Shown in pieces: positions 1-8,480 of a stretch of 35,524 bases of DNA. The stretch's first letter is position 1; each line of letters opens with the position of its first letter. The DNA is from Chromobacterium alticapitis. GTDB taxonomy: Bacteria > Pseudomonadota > Gammaproteobacteria > Burkholderiales > Chromobacteriaceae. Where the stretch lies: positions 43,252 through 78,775 of the forward strand of contig NZ_PQWB01000123.1 of NCBI RefSeq assembly GCF_002924365.1, read 5' to 3'. A program made the position numbers and the translations under genes. The notes under the pieces were generated by a model. That model saw only the letters and a program-made list of their open reading frames with translations. It had not been told where the DNA came from and made no database searches.

Positions 1-975
1 AATAACCGCACGCTGGTGGAAAACGGCCTCAAGCGCATGCGCGCCGGCCGCATGGCGCCGGGCATCGCCGCGCTGTTCCGCGTGGCCGGCCGCGCCAGCT
101 ACAAGGCCAATACCTTCGACCTGGGTTTCACCCTGGGGCCGCGGCTGAACGCCGCCGGCCGGCTGGACGACATGAGCCTGGGCATCGCCTGCCTGCTGTC
201 CGGCAACGAGGAGCAGGCCACCCGGCTGGCGCAGGAGCTGGACAAGCTCAATCGCGAGCGGCGCGGCATAGAGGCCGGCATGCAGGAGGAAGCGTTGGCG
301 GCGCTGTCCGGCATCGATGCCGACAACCGTTACACGCTGAGCCTGTACCGCGACGACTGGCACCAGGGCGTGGTGGGGATTGTGGCTTCCCGATTGAAGG
401 AGCGCTTCCACCGGCCGTCCATCGTCTTCGCGCCCGGCGACGAAGGCGAGATCAAGGGCTCAGGCCGCTCCATTCCCGGCTTCCATCTGCGCGACGCGCT
501 GGACCTGGTCTACAAACGCCATCCGGGCCTGATCCTGAAATTCGGCGGCCACGCCATGGCGGCCGGCCTGAGTCTGGATGAAAGCCGCTTCGGCGAATTC
601 CAGCAAGCCTTCGAAGCCGTGGCGCGCGAGCTGCTGGACGAAAAACAGCTGACCCGGACCATAGAAACCGACGGCAGCCTGTCCGCGCGCGAACTGAACC
701 TGCAACTGGCGGAAACGCTGGCGTCGGAAGTATGGGGCCAGGGCTTTCCGGTGCCTTACTTCAACGATCAGTTCCTGGTGGTGAACCAGAAGCTGGTGGG
801 CGACAAGCACCTGAAGCTGCGCTTGGCGCGCGAAGGCTGCGAATTCGACGCCATGCTGTTCAACCACGCGGACTGGCTGCCGGACCGCATCCAGGCGGTG
901 TACCAGCTGATCGCCAACGAATGGCAGGGCCGCAAGGAATTGCAAGTCTATCTGCAGCATTGGGCGGCGGCTTAG
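1..975 (+). CDS. recJ: Single-stranded-DNA-specific 5'-3' exonuclease RecJ, 3' part
   Basis: The reading frame is open from base 1, so the gene starts outside the window; 324 C-terminal residues are present. RecJ degrades single-stranded DNA 5' to 3' in RecF-pathway recombination and mismatch repair. Visible family signatures are GPRLNAAGRLDDM near the start of the fragment and the DHHA1-domain motif GGHAMAAGLSL (about residues 182-192 of the fragment), followed by the C-terminal OB-fold region ending in LQVYLQHWAAA. The DHH catalytic motifs would lie upstream and cannot be checked. The gene converges on the LysR gene at 1251-2222, with 275 bp between them and no clear terminator. Identification is from recognisable conserved motifs; the N-terminus is missing only because of the window edge. 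Confidence 0.95.
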   Translation, partial: NNRTLVENGLKRMRAGRMAPGIAALFRVAGRASYKANTFDLGFTLGPRLNAAGRLDDMSLGIACLLSGNEEQATRLAQELDKLNRERRGIEAGMQEEALAALSGIDADNRYTLSLYRDDWHQGVVGIVASRLKERFHRPSIVFAPGDEGEIKGSGRSIPGFHLRDALDLVYKRHPGLILKFGGHAMAAGLSLDESRFGEFQQAFEAVARELLDEKQLTRTIETDGSLSARELNLQLAETLASEVWGQGFPVPYFNDQFLVVNQKLVGDKHLKLRLAREGCEFDAMLFNHADWLPDRIQAVYQLIANEWQGRKELQVYLQHWAAA

Positions 976-1250
976 ATCACTTGTCTTCCAAGGCATCCAT
1001 CGGCGGGGGGAGGCGTGCTGCCTCTCCTCAAACGGACTGATAGTGTGGCCTGAAGAGGGCGGATCAAGCTTATGGTTGTAGTGCGGGCTGGAGGGCGTGG
1101 CTGCTGTTCGGTCAAAGCGGTCGACAAGCTGACTGTCTAACAATGGCAGGTGTGCGCAAAAATCCGGACACGTTCAAGCGCAAGAAATCACTGATTTGAA
1201 TAACCATGGATTTCGACAGTATTTTTTTGTGGCAAATCCGGCATCCGTAC

Positions 1251-2222
1251 TCATAGCGGATGCCGTCCCGCGACAAATGCGGCGTGGGCGGCAGCCAGCT
1301 CGATTGAAGACAGCAAATAGTCTGGGCTGTCAGATAACTTCGATATGGCCAGATCGAGAAATGACCGCACTCGGCTGGGTTGTGCCGCCCGGCTGCCATA
1401 GTAGACATGCAGGGCAATGGGTGCGCTCATAAAAGGTAGCAGTACCGGAATCAGACGGCCTGCACGGATATGCGGCGCTGCCGACAGATTAGCAACTTGT
1501 CCGATCACCTGACCTGCCAGCATGGCTTGCAGCTCCAGCTCGGTATCGTTGCTGTAAAAGGCAGGTGAAAAGTGGCGCTGCACCACGCTGCCGTCGATAG
1601 TTAGATACCAGGGTGAAACCTTGCCGCTACTGGGGTGGCGGAAAATACTGCAGCGGTGCCCTGCCAGCTCTTCCAGCGTCTCTGGCATGCCATGCCTTGC
1701 CAGATAATCAGGGGCAGCGCAAACGATTAGCTGGATGGGGAATAGGCGACGGCTGATCACCCCATCTTGTGCCGACGCCCCGATCCGAAAGCCGACATCC
1801 ACCCGCTCCAGAACCCAGTTGCCAATGCCGTCGTCCAGCTGGACATCAGGGCGAACGCCAGGATGCTCGCGGCAAAAGCTGTCCAGCAAGGGCATCAAGA
1901 TGCTGGCAAAGGATGACTTGGGCCCGACAATGCGTAGCGGACCGCTAATCCCTTCCCTTCCCGCACGGGCGGTACTTACTGCGCGCTCCAATGTAGCCAG
2001 CGCCGGCTGCGCATCCTCCAAAAACTGCAGGCCTTCTTCAGTCAGTGCCAAGCTGCGCGTAGTCCGGTGCAGCAGACGCACGCCCAGATGTTTTTCCAGC
2101 AAAGCAATGGTCTGAGTCGCCGCTTGCGGTGATACGCCTTGGGCCTGCGCCGCCTTGCGGATGCTGCCAAGCTCTACCGCTTTGGCAAACATGGAGATAG
2201 AGCGCAATTCATTGATGGACAT
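1251..2222 (-). CDS. LysR-family transcriptional regulator (divergent from the SDR/ADH/cupin genes)
   Basis: This 323-residue protein has the usual LysR length. The N-terminal winged helix-turn-helix is clear (about residues 1-60: ELRSISMFAKAVELGSIRKA, then SPQAATQTIALLEKHLGVRL and LLHRTTRSLALTEEG), followed by a substrate-binding co-inducer domain (about 88-300). It is transcribed away from the short-chain dehydrogenase gene, with a 127-bp intergenic region that contains inverted repeats. LysR regulators commonly control a divergent target, so regulation of the neighbouring redox cassette is a reasonable inference. The effector is unknown. The C-terminus ends in a short polar tail. Base composition is lower in GC than recJ or rmuC, in keeping with acquisition together with the neighbouring genes. 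Confidence 0.93.
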   Translation of the reverse strand: MSINELRSISMFAKAVELGSIRKAAQAQGVSPQAATQTIALLEKHLGVRLLHRTTRSLALTEEGLQFLEDAQPALATLERAVSTARAGREGISGPLRIVGPKSSFASILMPLLDSFCREHPGVRPDVQLDDGIGNWVLERVDVGFRIGASAQDGVISRRLFPIQLIVCAAPDYLARHGMPETLEELAGHRCSIFRHPSSGKVSPWYLTIDGSVVQRHFSPAFYSNDTELELQAMLAGQVIGQVANLSAAPHIRAGRLIPVLLPFMSAPIALHVYYGSRAAQPSRVRSFLDLAISKLSDSPDYLLSSIELAAAHAAFVAGRHPL

Positions 2223-2293
2223 GAGAGTACCTGCTGTGTCTGCCTAATTATCAATAAAAAATTGCTACTGATGCAAGGTCTTATCGGCTATTT

Positions 2294-2330
2294 AATTGAT
2301 ATTGAACGACTTATAGTCACCTCATCAATT
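2294..2330. promoter_or_regulatory. Candidate LysR operator in the divergent intergenic region
   Basis: Perfect 7-bp arms AATTGAT (2294-2300) and ATCAATT (2324-2330) are separated by 23 bp between the divergent LysR and SDR genes. The region is AT-rich and just upstream of the SDR Shine-Dalgarno. LysR proteins bind interrupted dyads in such positions. The arms do not form a textbook T-N11-A box, so this is only a candidate. Confidence 0.35.
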
Positions 2331-2349
2331 TGCTCTAGAGGTGGATGGT

Positions 2350-3195
2350 ATGAAAGAAACCCTTGTCGTCGTTGGTGCCGGGCAGATCGGCCAGGCCATC
2401 GCGCGCCGAATTGGCGTTGGCAAACAGATCGTGCTGGCTTCGCTACGAATAGAAGAGGCCGAACAGGCGGTGGAACTGTTTCGCCATGCCGGTTTCAGCG
2501 CCACCGCAGCCAGTGTGGACGTGAGTTCGCGCGCTTCTGTCAGCGCATTGGTGGAACAGGCCTGCCAGCTGGGGCCGATCACCGGGCTGATCCACGCCGC
2601 CGGCGTATCGCCCTCTCAAGCGCCGGTTGCCGCCATTTTGCGGGTGGATCTGTATGGCACGGCGCTGGTGCTGGAGCTGTTTGGCAATGTCATGGCCTCC
2701 GGGGGCTCTGCCGTGGTCATCGCCTCGCAGTCTGGCCACCGCCTGCCGGCGCTGAGTCAGCAGCAGGATCGGTTACTGGCGCTGACGCCAGCGGAAGAAC
2801 TGCTGCAACTGGATTTTCTGCAACCTGGGCAAGTGCTTGACACCCTGCATGCCTACCAGTTGTCCAAACGTGCCAACTCACTGCGGGTGATGGCCGAGGC
2901 GGTACGCTGGGGCCAGCGTGGAGCGCGGGTGAATACCATCAGCCCCGGCATCATCATCACTGCGTTGGCCAACGACGAGTTGAACGGCCCGCGTGGCGCC
3001 GGCTATCGCAGCATGATCAGCGGCAGCCCGGTGGGACGCGCGGGAACCCCCGACGAAGTGGGCCATGTCGCGGCCCTGCTGATGGGGCCGGATGGCACTT
3101 TTATCACGGGCAGCGACATTCTGATGGATGGCGGCGTGACCTCAGCCTTCCGGTTTGGGGACATTGCACAGCCGGTCGCGCAGGGCGGAGCCTGA
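2350..3195 (+). CDS. Short-chain dehydrogenase/reductase (SDR) family oxidoreductase
   Basis: This is a 281-residue NAD(P)-dependent oxidoreductase. The N-terminal Rossmann fold has a glycine-rich VVGAGQIGQAIARR stretch (about residues 6-19). The catalytic set is visible: Ser in IASQSGH, and the YxxxK motif in AYQLSKRANSLR. A long insert of about 40 residues lies between Ser and Tyr. The C-terminal motif TGSDILMDGGV is typical of classical SDRs. ATG at 2350 is chosen because AGAGGTGG (2337-2344) sits at Shine-Dalgarno distance; an upstream GTG at 2341 lies inside that Shine-Dalgarno. The gene leads a three-gene same-strand cassette with an alcohol dehydrogenase and a cupin. The substrate is not evident; a carbonyl or steroid-like reductase is possible. 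Confidence 0.92.
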   Translation: MKETLVVVGAGQIGQAIARRIGVGKQIVLASLRIEEAEQAVELFRHAGFSATAASVDVSSRASVSALVEQACQLGPITGLIHAAGVSPSQAPVAAILRVDLYGTALVLELFGNVMASGGSAVVIASQSGHRLPALSQQQDRLLALTPAEELLQLDFLQPGQVLDTLHAYQLSKRANSLRVMAEAVRWGQRGARVNTISPGIIITALANDELNGPRGAGYRSMISGSPVGRAGTPDEVGHVAALLMGPDGTFITGSDILMDGGVTSAFRFGDIAQPVAQGGA

Positions 3196-3259
3196 TTGCG
3201 CGGCGATCAGCTGATACGAGACAAGATTAACGATTGAACCATTCAGAAAGAGCCGAACA

Positions 3260-4318
3260 ATGAGCTACCGCGTTAAAAGTTATGCGGCACAATCCTCCAG
3301 CAGTCCGCTGGCCCCGTTTCAATTTGAGCGCCGCAGTCCCCGTGCAGACGACGTGGTGATCGAGATTCTGTATTGCGGCGTCTGCCATTCCGATGTCCAC
3401 AATGTACGCAACGATTGGGGCAATGCCAATTATCCCATGGTTCCCGGTCATGAAATCATCGGCAGGGTCATTGCCACCGGCGCTGCCGTTACTCGTTTCA
3501 AGGAGGGCGATCACGTCGGTGTTGGCTGCCTGGTGGCCTCCTGCCAGCGCTGCGACGCCTGTGACCATGGCCACGAGCAGTACTGCCAGAATGGCGCTAC
3601 CTACACCTATAACCACAACGACCCGATAGACGGTACGCGCACTTTTGGCGGTTATAGCGAAAAGATTGTGGTGGCGGAAGACTTTGTCCTGAAAGTACCG
3701 AATACGCTGGACCTGGCCGGTGCGGCTCCCTTGCTGTGCGCAGGCATCACCACGTATTCCCCACTGCGCCACTGGAAAGTGGGCAAGAGCAGCAAGGTGG
3801 CGATTGTCGGCCTGGGGGGGCTCGGACACATGGGACTGAAGTTGGCCAAGGCCATGGGGGCGGAGGTGACATTGTTCAGCCGTTCGCCGGGCAAGGAGGA
3901 CGACGCGCGCAGGCTGGGGGCTGACCATATCGTCATTTCCACCGATGTAAAGCAGATGGCAGCCGTTGCGGGCCGCTTCGACCTCATCATCAACACGGTG
4001 CCCTGCAAGCATGATGTCAATCCCTACATTCCGACGCTGGCCTCCGGCGGCACCATGGTAATGGTGGGTTATCTGGGGCCGCTGGATAACTTCAATACCG
4101 GGCCGCTGGTATTCCGCCGCAAGGCATTGGCCGGTTCGCTGATCGGCGGCATTGCCGAAACTCAGGAAATGTTGGATTTCTGCGGCCGGCACGGCATTCA
4201 CTCCGATATCGAGCGGATCGCCATTCAGGACATCAACCAGGCCTTCGAACGCATGCTTAAGGCTGATGTGAAATACCGCTTTGTGATTGACATGAACACC
4301 TTGAAAGAGTCCATATGA
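3260..4318 (+). CDS. Zinc-dependent NAD(P)-dependent alcohol dehydrogenase, YahK/cinnamyl-alcohol-dehydrogenase-like
   Basis: This 352-residue cytosolic medium-chain dehydrogenase should reduce aldehydes to alcohols, probably with NADPH, as family members such as E. coli YahK do. Catalytic zinc ligands are visible as C39 (in YCGVCHSD), H64 (in PGHE) and C160. Structural zinc ligands are C95, C98, C101 and C109. The nucleotide-binding glycine motif GLGGLG is at residues 184-189. Length and domain order are complete. ATG at 3260 follows AGAAAGAG, an acceptable ribosome binding site. The gene follows the SDR gene by 64 bp, and its stop codon overlaps the cupin start as ATGA, so the cassette is probably co-transcribed and translationally coupled. 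The natural substrate is unknown; general aldehyde detoxification is an inference. Confidence 0.94.
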   Translation: MSYRVKSYAAQSSSSPLAPFQFERRSPRADDVVIEILYCGVCHSDVHNVRNDWGNANYPMVPGHEIIGRVIATGAAVTRFKEGDHVGVGCLVASCQRCDACDHGHEQYCQNGATYTYNHNDPIDGTRTFGGYSEKIVVAEDFVLKVPNTLDLAGAAPLLCAGITTYSPLRHWKVGKSSKVAIVGLGGLGHMGLKLAKAMGAEVTLFSRSPGKEDDARRLGADHIVISTDVKQMAAVAGRFDLIINTVPCKHDVNPYIPTLASGGTMVMVGYLGPLDNFNTGPLVFRRKALAGSLIGGIAETQEMLDFCGRHGIHSDIERIAIQDINQAFERMLKADVKYRFVIDMNTLKESI

Positions 4319-4794
4319 ACGCCCTGAGCCAAAATACGAGTCAGCCCTCGGAGCAAGGCTTGATGATTACGCCCGCCTCTGGCCGCGACACCGTGGATGC
4401 GCCTGCCGAGTTTTTTACCGGCAGGGTCAAACTTGAAATGCTGTTTACACCGGCGGGGCCTGATCGCACTTCGGCAGGTCTAGTCACTTTTCCTGCTGGC
4501 GCTCGCACCCACTGGCACAGCCATCCGCTGGGACAGACCCTGGTAGTGACCGCAGGCACGGGTTATGTGCAACGGGCAGGCGGACCGCTGCAACCAATCA
4601 GGTCGGGAGATGTGGTGCGCATTCCGCCTGAGGTAGAACACTGGCATGGCGCCGCATCGGATAGCAGCATGAGCCACATCGCCATTCAGGAGGCGCTAGA
4701 TGGCAAGTCTGCCACCTGGCAGGAGTCGGTCAGCGATGCGGATTATCTCGGTGGCAAGCTAGATGTCAATCTGAGCGACCAGAGCGCGCTGTAA
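4315..4794 (+). CDS. Cupin-domain protein, resembles (R)-hydroxynitrile-lyase-type cupins
   Basis: A 159-residue single-domain cupin. The metal site reads H68, H70, Q74 and H109. This Hx1Hx3Q-then-H spacing (2, 4, then 35 residues) equals the manganese ligands reported for Granulicella tundricola hydroxynitrile lyase (His53, His55, Gln59, His94), with Gln replacing the usual cupin Glu. H66 and H111 lie beside the site. Its start overlaps the alcohol dehydrogenase stop (ATGA), indicating translational coupling. Members of this small-cupin group often sit beside SDR, aldo-keto reductase or alcohol dehydrogenase genes with a LysR regulator. Their physiological role is unclear, so lyase activity should not be assumed. 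The assignment to the cupin fold is firm; the subfamily is likely. Confidence 0.88.
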   Translation: MNALSQNTSQPSEQGLMITPASGRDTVDAPAEFFTGRVKLEMLFTPAGPDRTSAGLVTFPAGARTHWHSHPLGQTLVVTAGTGYVQRAGGPLQPIRSGDVVRIPPEVEHWHGAASDSSMSHIAIQEALDGKSATWQESVSDADYLGGKLDVNLSDQSAL

Positions 4795-5021
4795 CCCATG
4801 TCCGTGTGGATTACCGCTCATTTGCTAGATACTTTTATGGATGCTTCCAATACGAAAACAGCCGTTTTTTATCTGGCATGAGAAGGGCTGACGATCTGCC
4901 GCTGATTCCTCTAGGCTGGCTGCAGATTGGCCTTTGCGGTCATAGGCATAATTCCCGTCGGATGGCGGCAATCGATCAGATAGCTGCCGGTGGCGATAAG
5001 CTAATTTTGAATGGCTATCTC
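4795..5021. other. Low-GC intergenic stretch without a convincing gene
   Basis: Positions 4801-4860 are about 40% GC by hand count, far below the surrounding backbone. Short open frames on both strands (for example 4806-5054 forward) show no family resemblance or good ribosome binding site. A weak AAAAC-AGCC-GTTTTTT hairpin near 4856-4871 could end the cassette transcript, but its stem is only five base pairs. Confidence 0.5.
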
Positions 5022-5288
5022 TCAATTTCGATATCTGAAGCCACTATTCGGTGACTGCGCCGCTTGCAGCAGCTCATCGACAATGATGCGCAGTTTGGGT
5101 CGGATGTAGTGACTCTTCGCCCAGATCGCGTGAATGGGCATTTCGCCGCCTGACAGTTCATTCAGCACAGTAACTAGTTTTCCCGATTGCAGGTGCTCAT
5201 TGACAAGCCATGTCGGCAGTTGGGCCAGACCGCAGCCCGCTAAGGTTGCAGCCAGAATCGGACGCTTATGGAATTCTGTGTAAACCGG
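5022..5288 (-). pseudogene. Decayed LysR-family regulator, C-terminal fragment
   Basis: Reading the minus strand from 5288 to a TGA at 5022-5024 gives 88 codons with no start codon in a sensible place and an in-frame stop at 5289-5291 just upstream. The peptide contains RPILAATLAGCGLAQLPTWL, then VNEHLQSGKLVTVLNEL, then MPIHAIWAKSHYIRPKLRII. These are hallmarks of the last third of a LysR substrate-binding domain (AGxGIAxLPxxLV...HLxxGxLVxVL...IxAVYP-like segment). No helix-turn-helix region is found upstream in any frame towards rmuC, so the 5' two-thirds have been deleted. It lies on the same strand as the intact LysR at 1251-2222 but is clearly a different protein. Confidence 0.78.
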
Positions 5289-5655
5289 TCACAATTTATT
5301 GTCCCGTGCAAGTCTGCTTAGGCCTAGATGCCGTCACCTAAGTCAAGCCCATTAGGCGGATGACTGGCGGCTGTCATGGCGGCGCATCGCTCTTGTACGA
5401 GCTCGGCGACGCAATGGTGAAGAGATCGAAAGCGGCGGCCGGGCATAAGGGCCGCAAGTCGTGAGAGAAACGAGCGAGAGGGTTGCAGGCGGTGAGGCGG
5501 ACGGCCTGTTTCTTTTTGGCTGCCGGTGGTGAAATTCCAGCGCGGATGCTGGAAAATGAGCGCCATCGATTTATCGCGCCAGCGGCGGCATGTTTCGCGC
5601 CGCGCATCAAAAACGCGCTGGTTGGCTTGGCTGGCCGGGGTCTGACGGGAATTCC
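5289..5655. other. Intergenic region upstream of rmuC
   Basis: No supported gene was found here. It contains the breakpoint between the low-GC island and the high-GC backbone. Overlapping open frames on both strands (5324-5566 reverse; the 5' extension of the rmuC frame from 5590) lack recognisable motifs. No strong promoter or terminator was recognised. Confidence 0.45.
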
Positions 5656-7227
5656 ATGGAAATGTTGATTATCGGCCTGTTGCTGGGCCTGTTGGGGGGC
5701 GGCGCGGCGGCCTGGGCGGCGCGCGGCAAGGGCGTGCGTGAACTGGAGGCTTTGCGTCAGCAGGCTGCCGGCATGCAGGCGCAGCTGGATGCATTGCGGT
5801 CGCAGTTGGACGAGGCTCGTGCGCGGGAGCAGGAGGCGGTTCGCGCGCAGCAGGCGCAAAGCCGGCAACTGGCGGATAGCCAGACCCAGCTGGGCGCTTA
5901 CGTGGCACGCGCCCAACGCGTGCCGGAGCTGGAAAAGCTGCTGCAGGAGCGCGAGCAGGCCTTGGCCGCCGCGCAGCGGGAGCTGCGCGAGCTGGGCGCG
6001 CAACTGGCGGCGCGCGAGGAGCAGGGCCGCGTACTGGAGGCGCTGGAGGCGCGCAGCCTGCAGCAGGGGCAGGACATCGTGCGGCTGAGCGCGCGCGAAC
6101 AGGAGCTGGCCACCACCTTGCAGCAGGAAAGGCAGCAGAGCCAGGAAAAGCTGGCCTTGCTGATGGAGGCGAGGCAGACGCTGTCCGACCAGTTCAAGGC
6201 GCTGGCCGGGGACATCCTGGAAGAAAAATCCAAGCGCTTCACCGAGCAGAACCAGCAAAATCTGGGCATGCTGCTCAATCCTCTGCACGAGAGAATTCAG
6301 AATTTCGGCAAGCTGGTGCAGGACACTTACGACAAGGACAGCAAGGAGCGGCTGACGCTGGAAACTGAGCTGAAGCGGCTGCAGGAACTGAACACTCGGC
6401 TGGGCGATGACGCGGTGGCGCTGACCAACGCGCTGACCGGCGCCAGCAGCAAGGCGCAGGGCACCTGGGGCGAAATGGTGCTGGAAAAGGTGCTGGAAAC
6501 TTCCGGCCTGGCTAAGGATCGCGAGTACCGGGTGCAAGTGTCGGACGTGGTGGAGACCGAGGACGGCATCAAGCGCTACCAGCCGGACGTGGTGATAGAC
6601 CTGCCGGAAGGCAAGCAGCTGGTGGTGGATTCCAAGGTGTCCTTGAACGCTTATGTTCGCTATACCGCTGCGGAGGGCGACGCCGCGCGCGAGGCGGAAC
6701 TGAAAGGCCACATCGCCGCCATCCGCGCGCATATCCGCACCTTGTCCGAGAAGCGTTATCAGGACTTGTACAAGCTGCACACGCTGGACTTCGTGTTCAT
6801 GTTCATCCCCGTTGAGCCGGCTTATCTGCTGGCGGTGCAGCACGATATGAGCCTGTTCAACGAGGCCTTCGAGCGCCGCATCATGATAGTGGGCCCCAGC
6901 ACGCTGCTGGCCACGCTGCGTACTGTCGCCAGCATCTGGCGCTATGAGTACCAGAACCAGAACGCGCAGGAGATCGCGCGCCAGGGCGGGGCGATGTACG
7001 ACAAATTCGTCGGCTTCGTCGGCAATATGGAGAAGCTGGGCAAGCAGCTGGATACCAGCCGCGACACCTTCTCCGACGCGATGAAACAGTTGTCCAGCGG
7101 CAGCGGTAATCTGGTCAACCGCGCGGAGAAGCTGCGCAAGCTGGGCATACGCAACAACAAGCAGCTGGCGTCTCAGCTTAGGCTGGAGGGCGCGGAGGAC
7201 GCGGACGAAGAACCGCTTGAAGAGTGA
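5656..7227 (+). CDS. rmuC: DNA recombination protein RmuC
   Basis: This 523-residue protein has the RmuC layout. A short hydrophobic N-terminal segment (about residues 3-21, LIIGLLLGLLGGGAAAWAA) is followed by a long Gln/Glu/Arg/Ala-rich coiled coil (about 25-190). The conserved RmuC nuclease-like domain follows (about 210-480) and includes AQGTWGEMVLEKVLETSGL and VVDSKVSLNAYVRY. RmuC limits DNA inversions and is predicted to be a membrane-tethered nuclease-fold factor; its precise biochemistry is not settled. ATG at 5656 is chosen because it begins the membrane segment; the frame is open upstream to 5590, but those residues are not hydrophobic or conserved. The coiled coil explains the very biased codon content and the long antisense open frame across it. 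Confidence 0.92.
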   Translation: MEMLIIGLLLGLLGGGAAAWAARGKGVRELEALRQQAAGMQAQLDALRSQLDEARAREQEAVRAQQAQSRQLADSQTQLGAYVARAQRVPELEKLLQEREQALAAAQRELRELGAQLAAREEQGRVLEALEARSLQQGQDIVRLSAREQELATTLQQERQQSQEKLALLMEARQTLSDQFKALAGDILEEKSKRFTEQNQQNLGMLLNPLHERIQNFGKLVQDTYDKDSKERLTLETELKRLQELNTRLGDDAVALTNALTGASSKAQGTWGEMVLEKVLETSGLAKDREYRVQVSDVVETEDGIKRYQPDVVIDLPEGKQLVVDSKVSLNAYVRYTAAEGDAAREAELKGHIAAIRAHIRTLSEKRYQDLYKLHTLDFVFMFIPVEPAYLLAVQHDMSLFNEAFERRIMIVGPSTLLATLRTVASIWRYEYQNQNAQEIARQGGAMYDKFVGFVGNMEKLGKQLDTSRDTFSDAMKQLSSGSGNLVNRAEKLRKLGIRNNKQLASQLRLEGAEDADEEPLEE

Positions 7228-7300
7228 GCGGGGCAGGGCGGCGGGTGAGCGGAAATTCCGTTATCATGCCGCCTTCGCGTAACAGGTATTGGAGGCGGCC

Positions 7301-8407
7301 ATGGGCAAGATACGGGTAGGTTTGATTTTCGGCGGCCAGTCGTCCGAACACGAGGTATCTTTGCAATCCGCCAGGAATATCCTGGAGGCGCTGGACAAAG
7401 ACAGGTTCGAGGCTTTGCTGATAGGCGTGGACAAGCGAGGGCAATGGCATGTGGGCCAGCCATCCAATTTCCTGCTGAACGCGAATGATCCCGCCCGCAT
7501 CGCGCTGCGCGAAACCGGCGAGGGCTTGGCGCTGGTGCCTGGCGAGAAGGCGCGCCAGCTGGTGGCAGCGGCCAATGCCAGCCCGCTGGAGCAGGTGGAC
7601 GTGATCTTTCCTATCGTGCATGGCACCTTGGGTGAGGATGGCTCGCTGCAGGGCTTGCTGAAAATGGCCAATATTCCCTTTGTCGGCGCCGGCGTGCTGG
7701 GCTCAGCCATCTGCATGGACAAGGACGTGGCCAAGCGGCTGCTGCGCGACGCCGGCCTGAAGGTGGCGCCCGGCGTCACGCTGAGTCGGGCCAAGGCCGC
7801 GCAGGCGGATCTGGCCGCCATTGTCGCTCAACTGGGCTTGCCGCTGTTCGTCAAGCCAGCCAGTCAGGGTTCCTCCGTGGGCGTGAGCAAGGTGAAGCGA
7901 GCGGAAGACCTGCGCGCGGCGCGGGACGAGGCCTTCCGTTTCGATCACAAAGTGCTGGTGGAGCAGGCGGTGATCGGCCGCGAGATAGAGTGCGCGGTGC
8001 TGGGCAATGAGCATCCTCGGGCCAGCGGCTGCGGCGAGATCGTGCTTGCCGACGAGTTTTACGCCTACGACACCAAATACCTGAACGAAGACGGCGCCCG
8101 CGTAGCTGTGCCGGCGGACATTCCGGACGAGGCTTGCCAGCGCATCCGGCGCATCGCCGTCGAAGCCTTCCAGGCGCTGGAGTGCAGCGGCATGGCGCGG
8201 GTGGATGTTTTCCTGACGCCGGCCGGCGAAGTGGTAATCAACGAGCTGAATACCTTGCCCGGCTTCACTAATATCAGCATGTACCCCAAGCTGTGGGAGG
8301 CGGCCGGCCTGTCTTACCGCGATCTGATCACGGCGCTGATAGCGTTGGCGTTGGAGAAAGGCGCGCAAGACGCCGCGCTGTGCCGCAACGCGGCTTTGCC
8401 GGCTTGA
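7301..8407 (+). CDS. ddlA: D-alanine--D-alanine ligase (DdlA type)
   Basis: An ATP-grasp ligase that joins two D-alanines for peptidoglycan synthesis in the cytosol. At 368 residues it matches DdlA (364 in E. coli) better than the roughly 306-residue DdlB. Visible motifs are [11 protein letters not shown] near the N-terminus (D-Ala site glutamate), [14 protein letters not shown], the ATP-binding [16 protein letters not shown] loop, and the magnesium-ligand signature [10 protein letters not shown] starting at residue 314. ATG at 7301 has a strong GGAGG at 7291-7295. The TTG at 7289 in the same frame sits before that site and is unlikely to be used. It lies 73 bp after rmuC, away from the cell-division cluster that usually carries ddlB, again favouring the DdlA type. 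Confidence 0.95.
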   Translation: MGKIRVGLIFGGQSSEHEVSLQSARNILEALDKDRFEALLIGVDKRGQWHVGQPSNFLLNANDPARIALRETGEGLALVPGEKARQLVAAANASPLEQVDVIFPIVHGTLGEDGSLQGLLKMANIPFVGAGVLGSAICMDKDVAKRLLRDAGLKVAPGVTLSRAKAAQADLAAIVAQLGLPLFVKPASQGSSVGVSKVKRAEDLRAARDEAFRFDHKVLVEQAVIGREIECAVLGNEHPRASGCGEIVLADEFYAYDTKYLNEDGARVAVPADIPDEACQRIRRIAVEAFQALECSGMARVDVFLTPAGEVVINELNTLPGFTNISMYPKLWEAAGLSYRDLITALIALALEKGAQDAALCRNAALPA

Positions 8408-8451
8408 TCTGGGCTGGGTTAATTTTTTTCCGACAATTTTATCTATATTTG

Positions 8452-8480
8452 TTTACACGAGGGGTGGCGCTGGGTAGAAT
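8452..8480 (+). promoter_or_regulatory. Sigma-70 type promoter for the BMP-family gene
   Basis: TTTACA (8452-8457), a 17-bp spacer and TAGAAT (8475-8480) match the consensus at five of six bases in each box. The predicted transcript would have a leader of about 165 nt before the ATG at 8654. The leader is GC-rich and includes a GCCGCC/GGCGGC hairpin. No known riboswitch was recognised in it. Confidence 0.6.

Noticed and set aside
4806-5054. 82-codon forward open frame in the low-GC gap
   Set aside because: No recognisable motif or good ribosome binding site, and it overlaps the LysR relic on the other strand.
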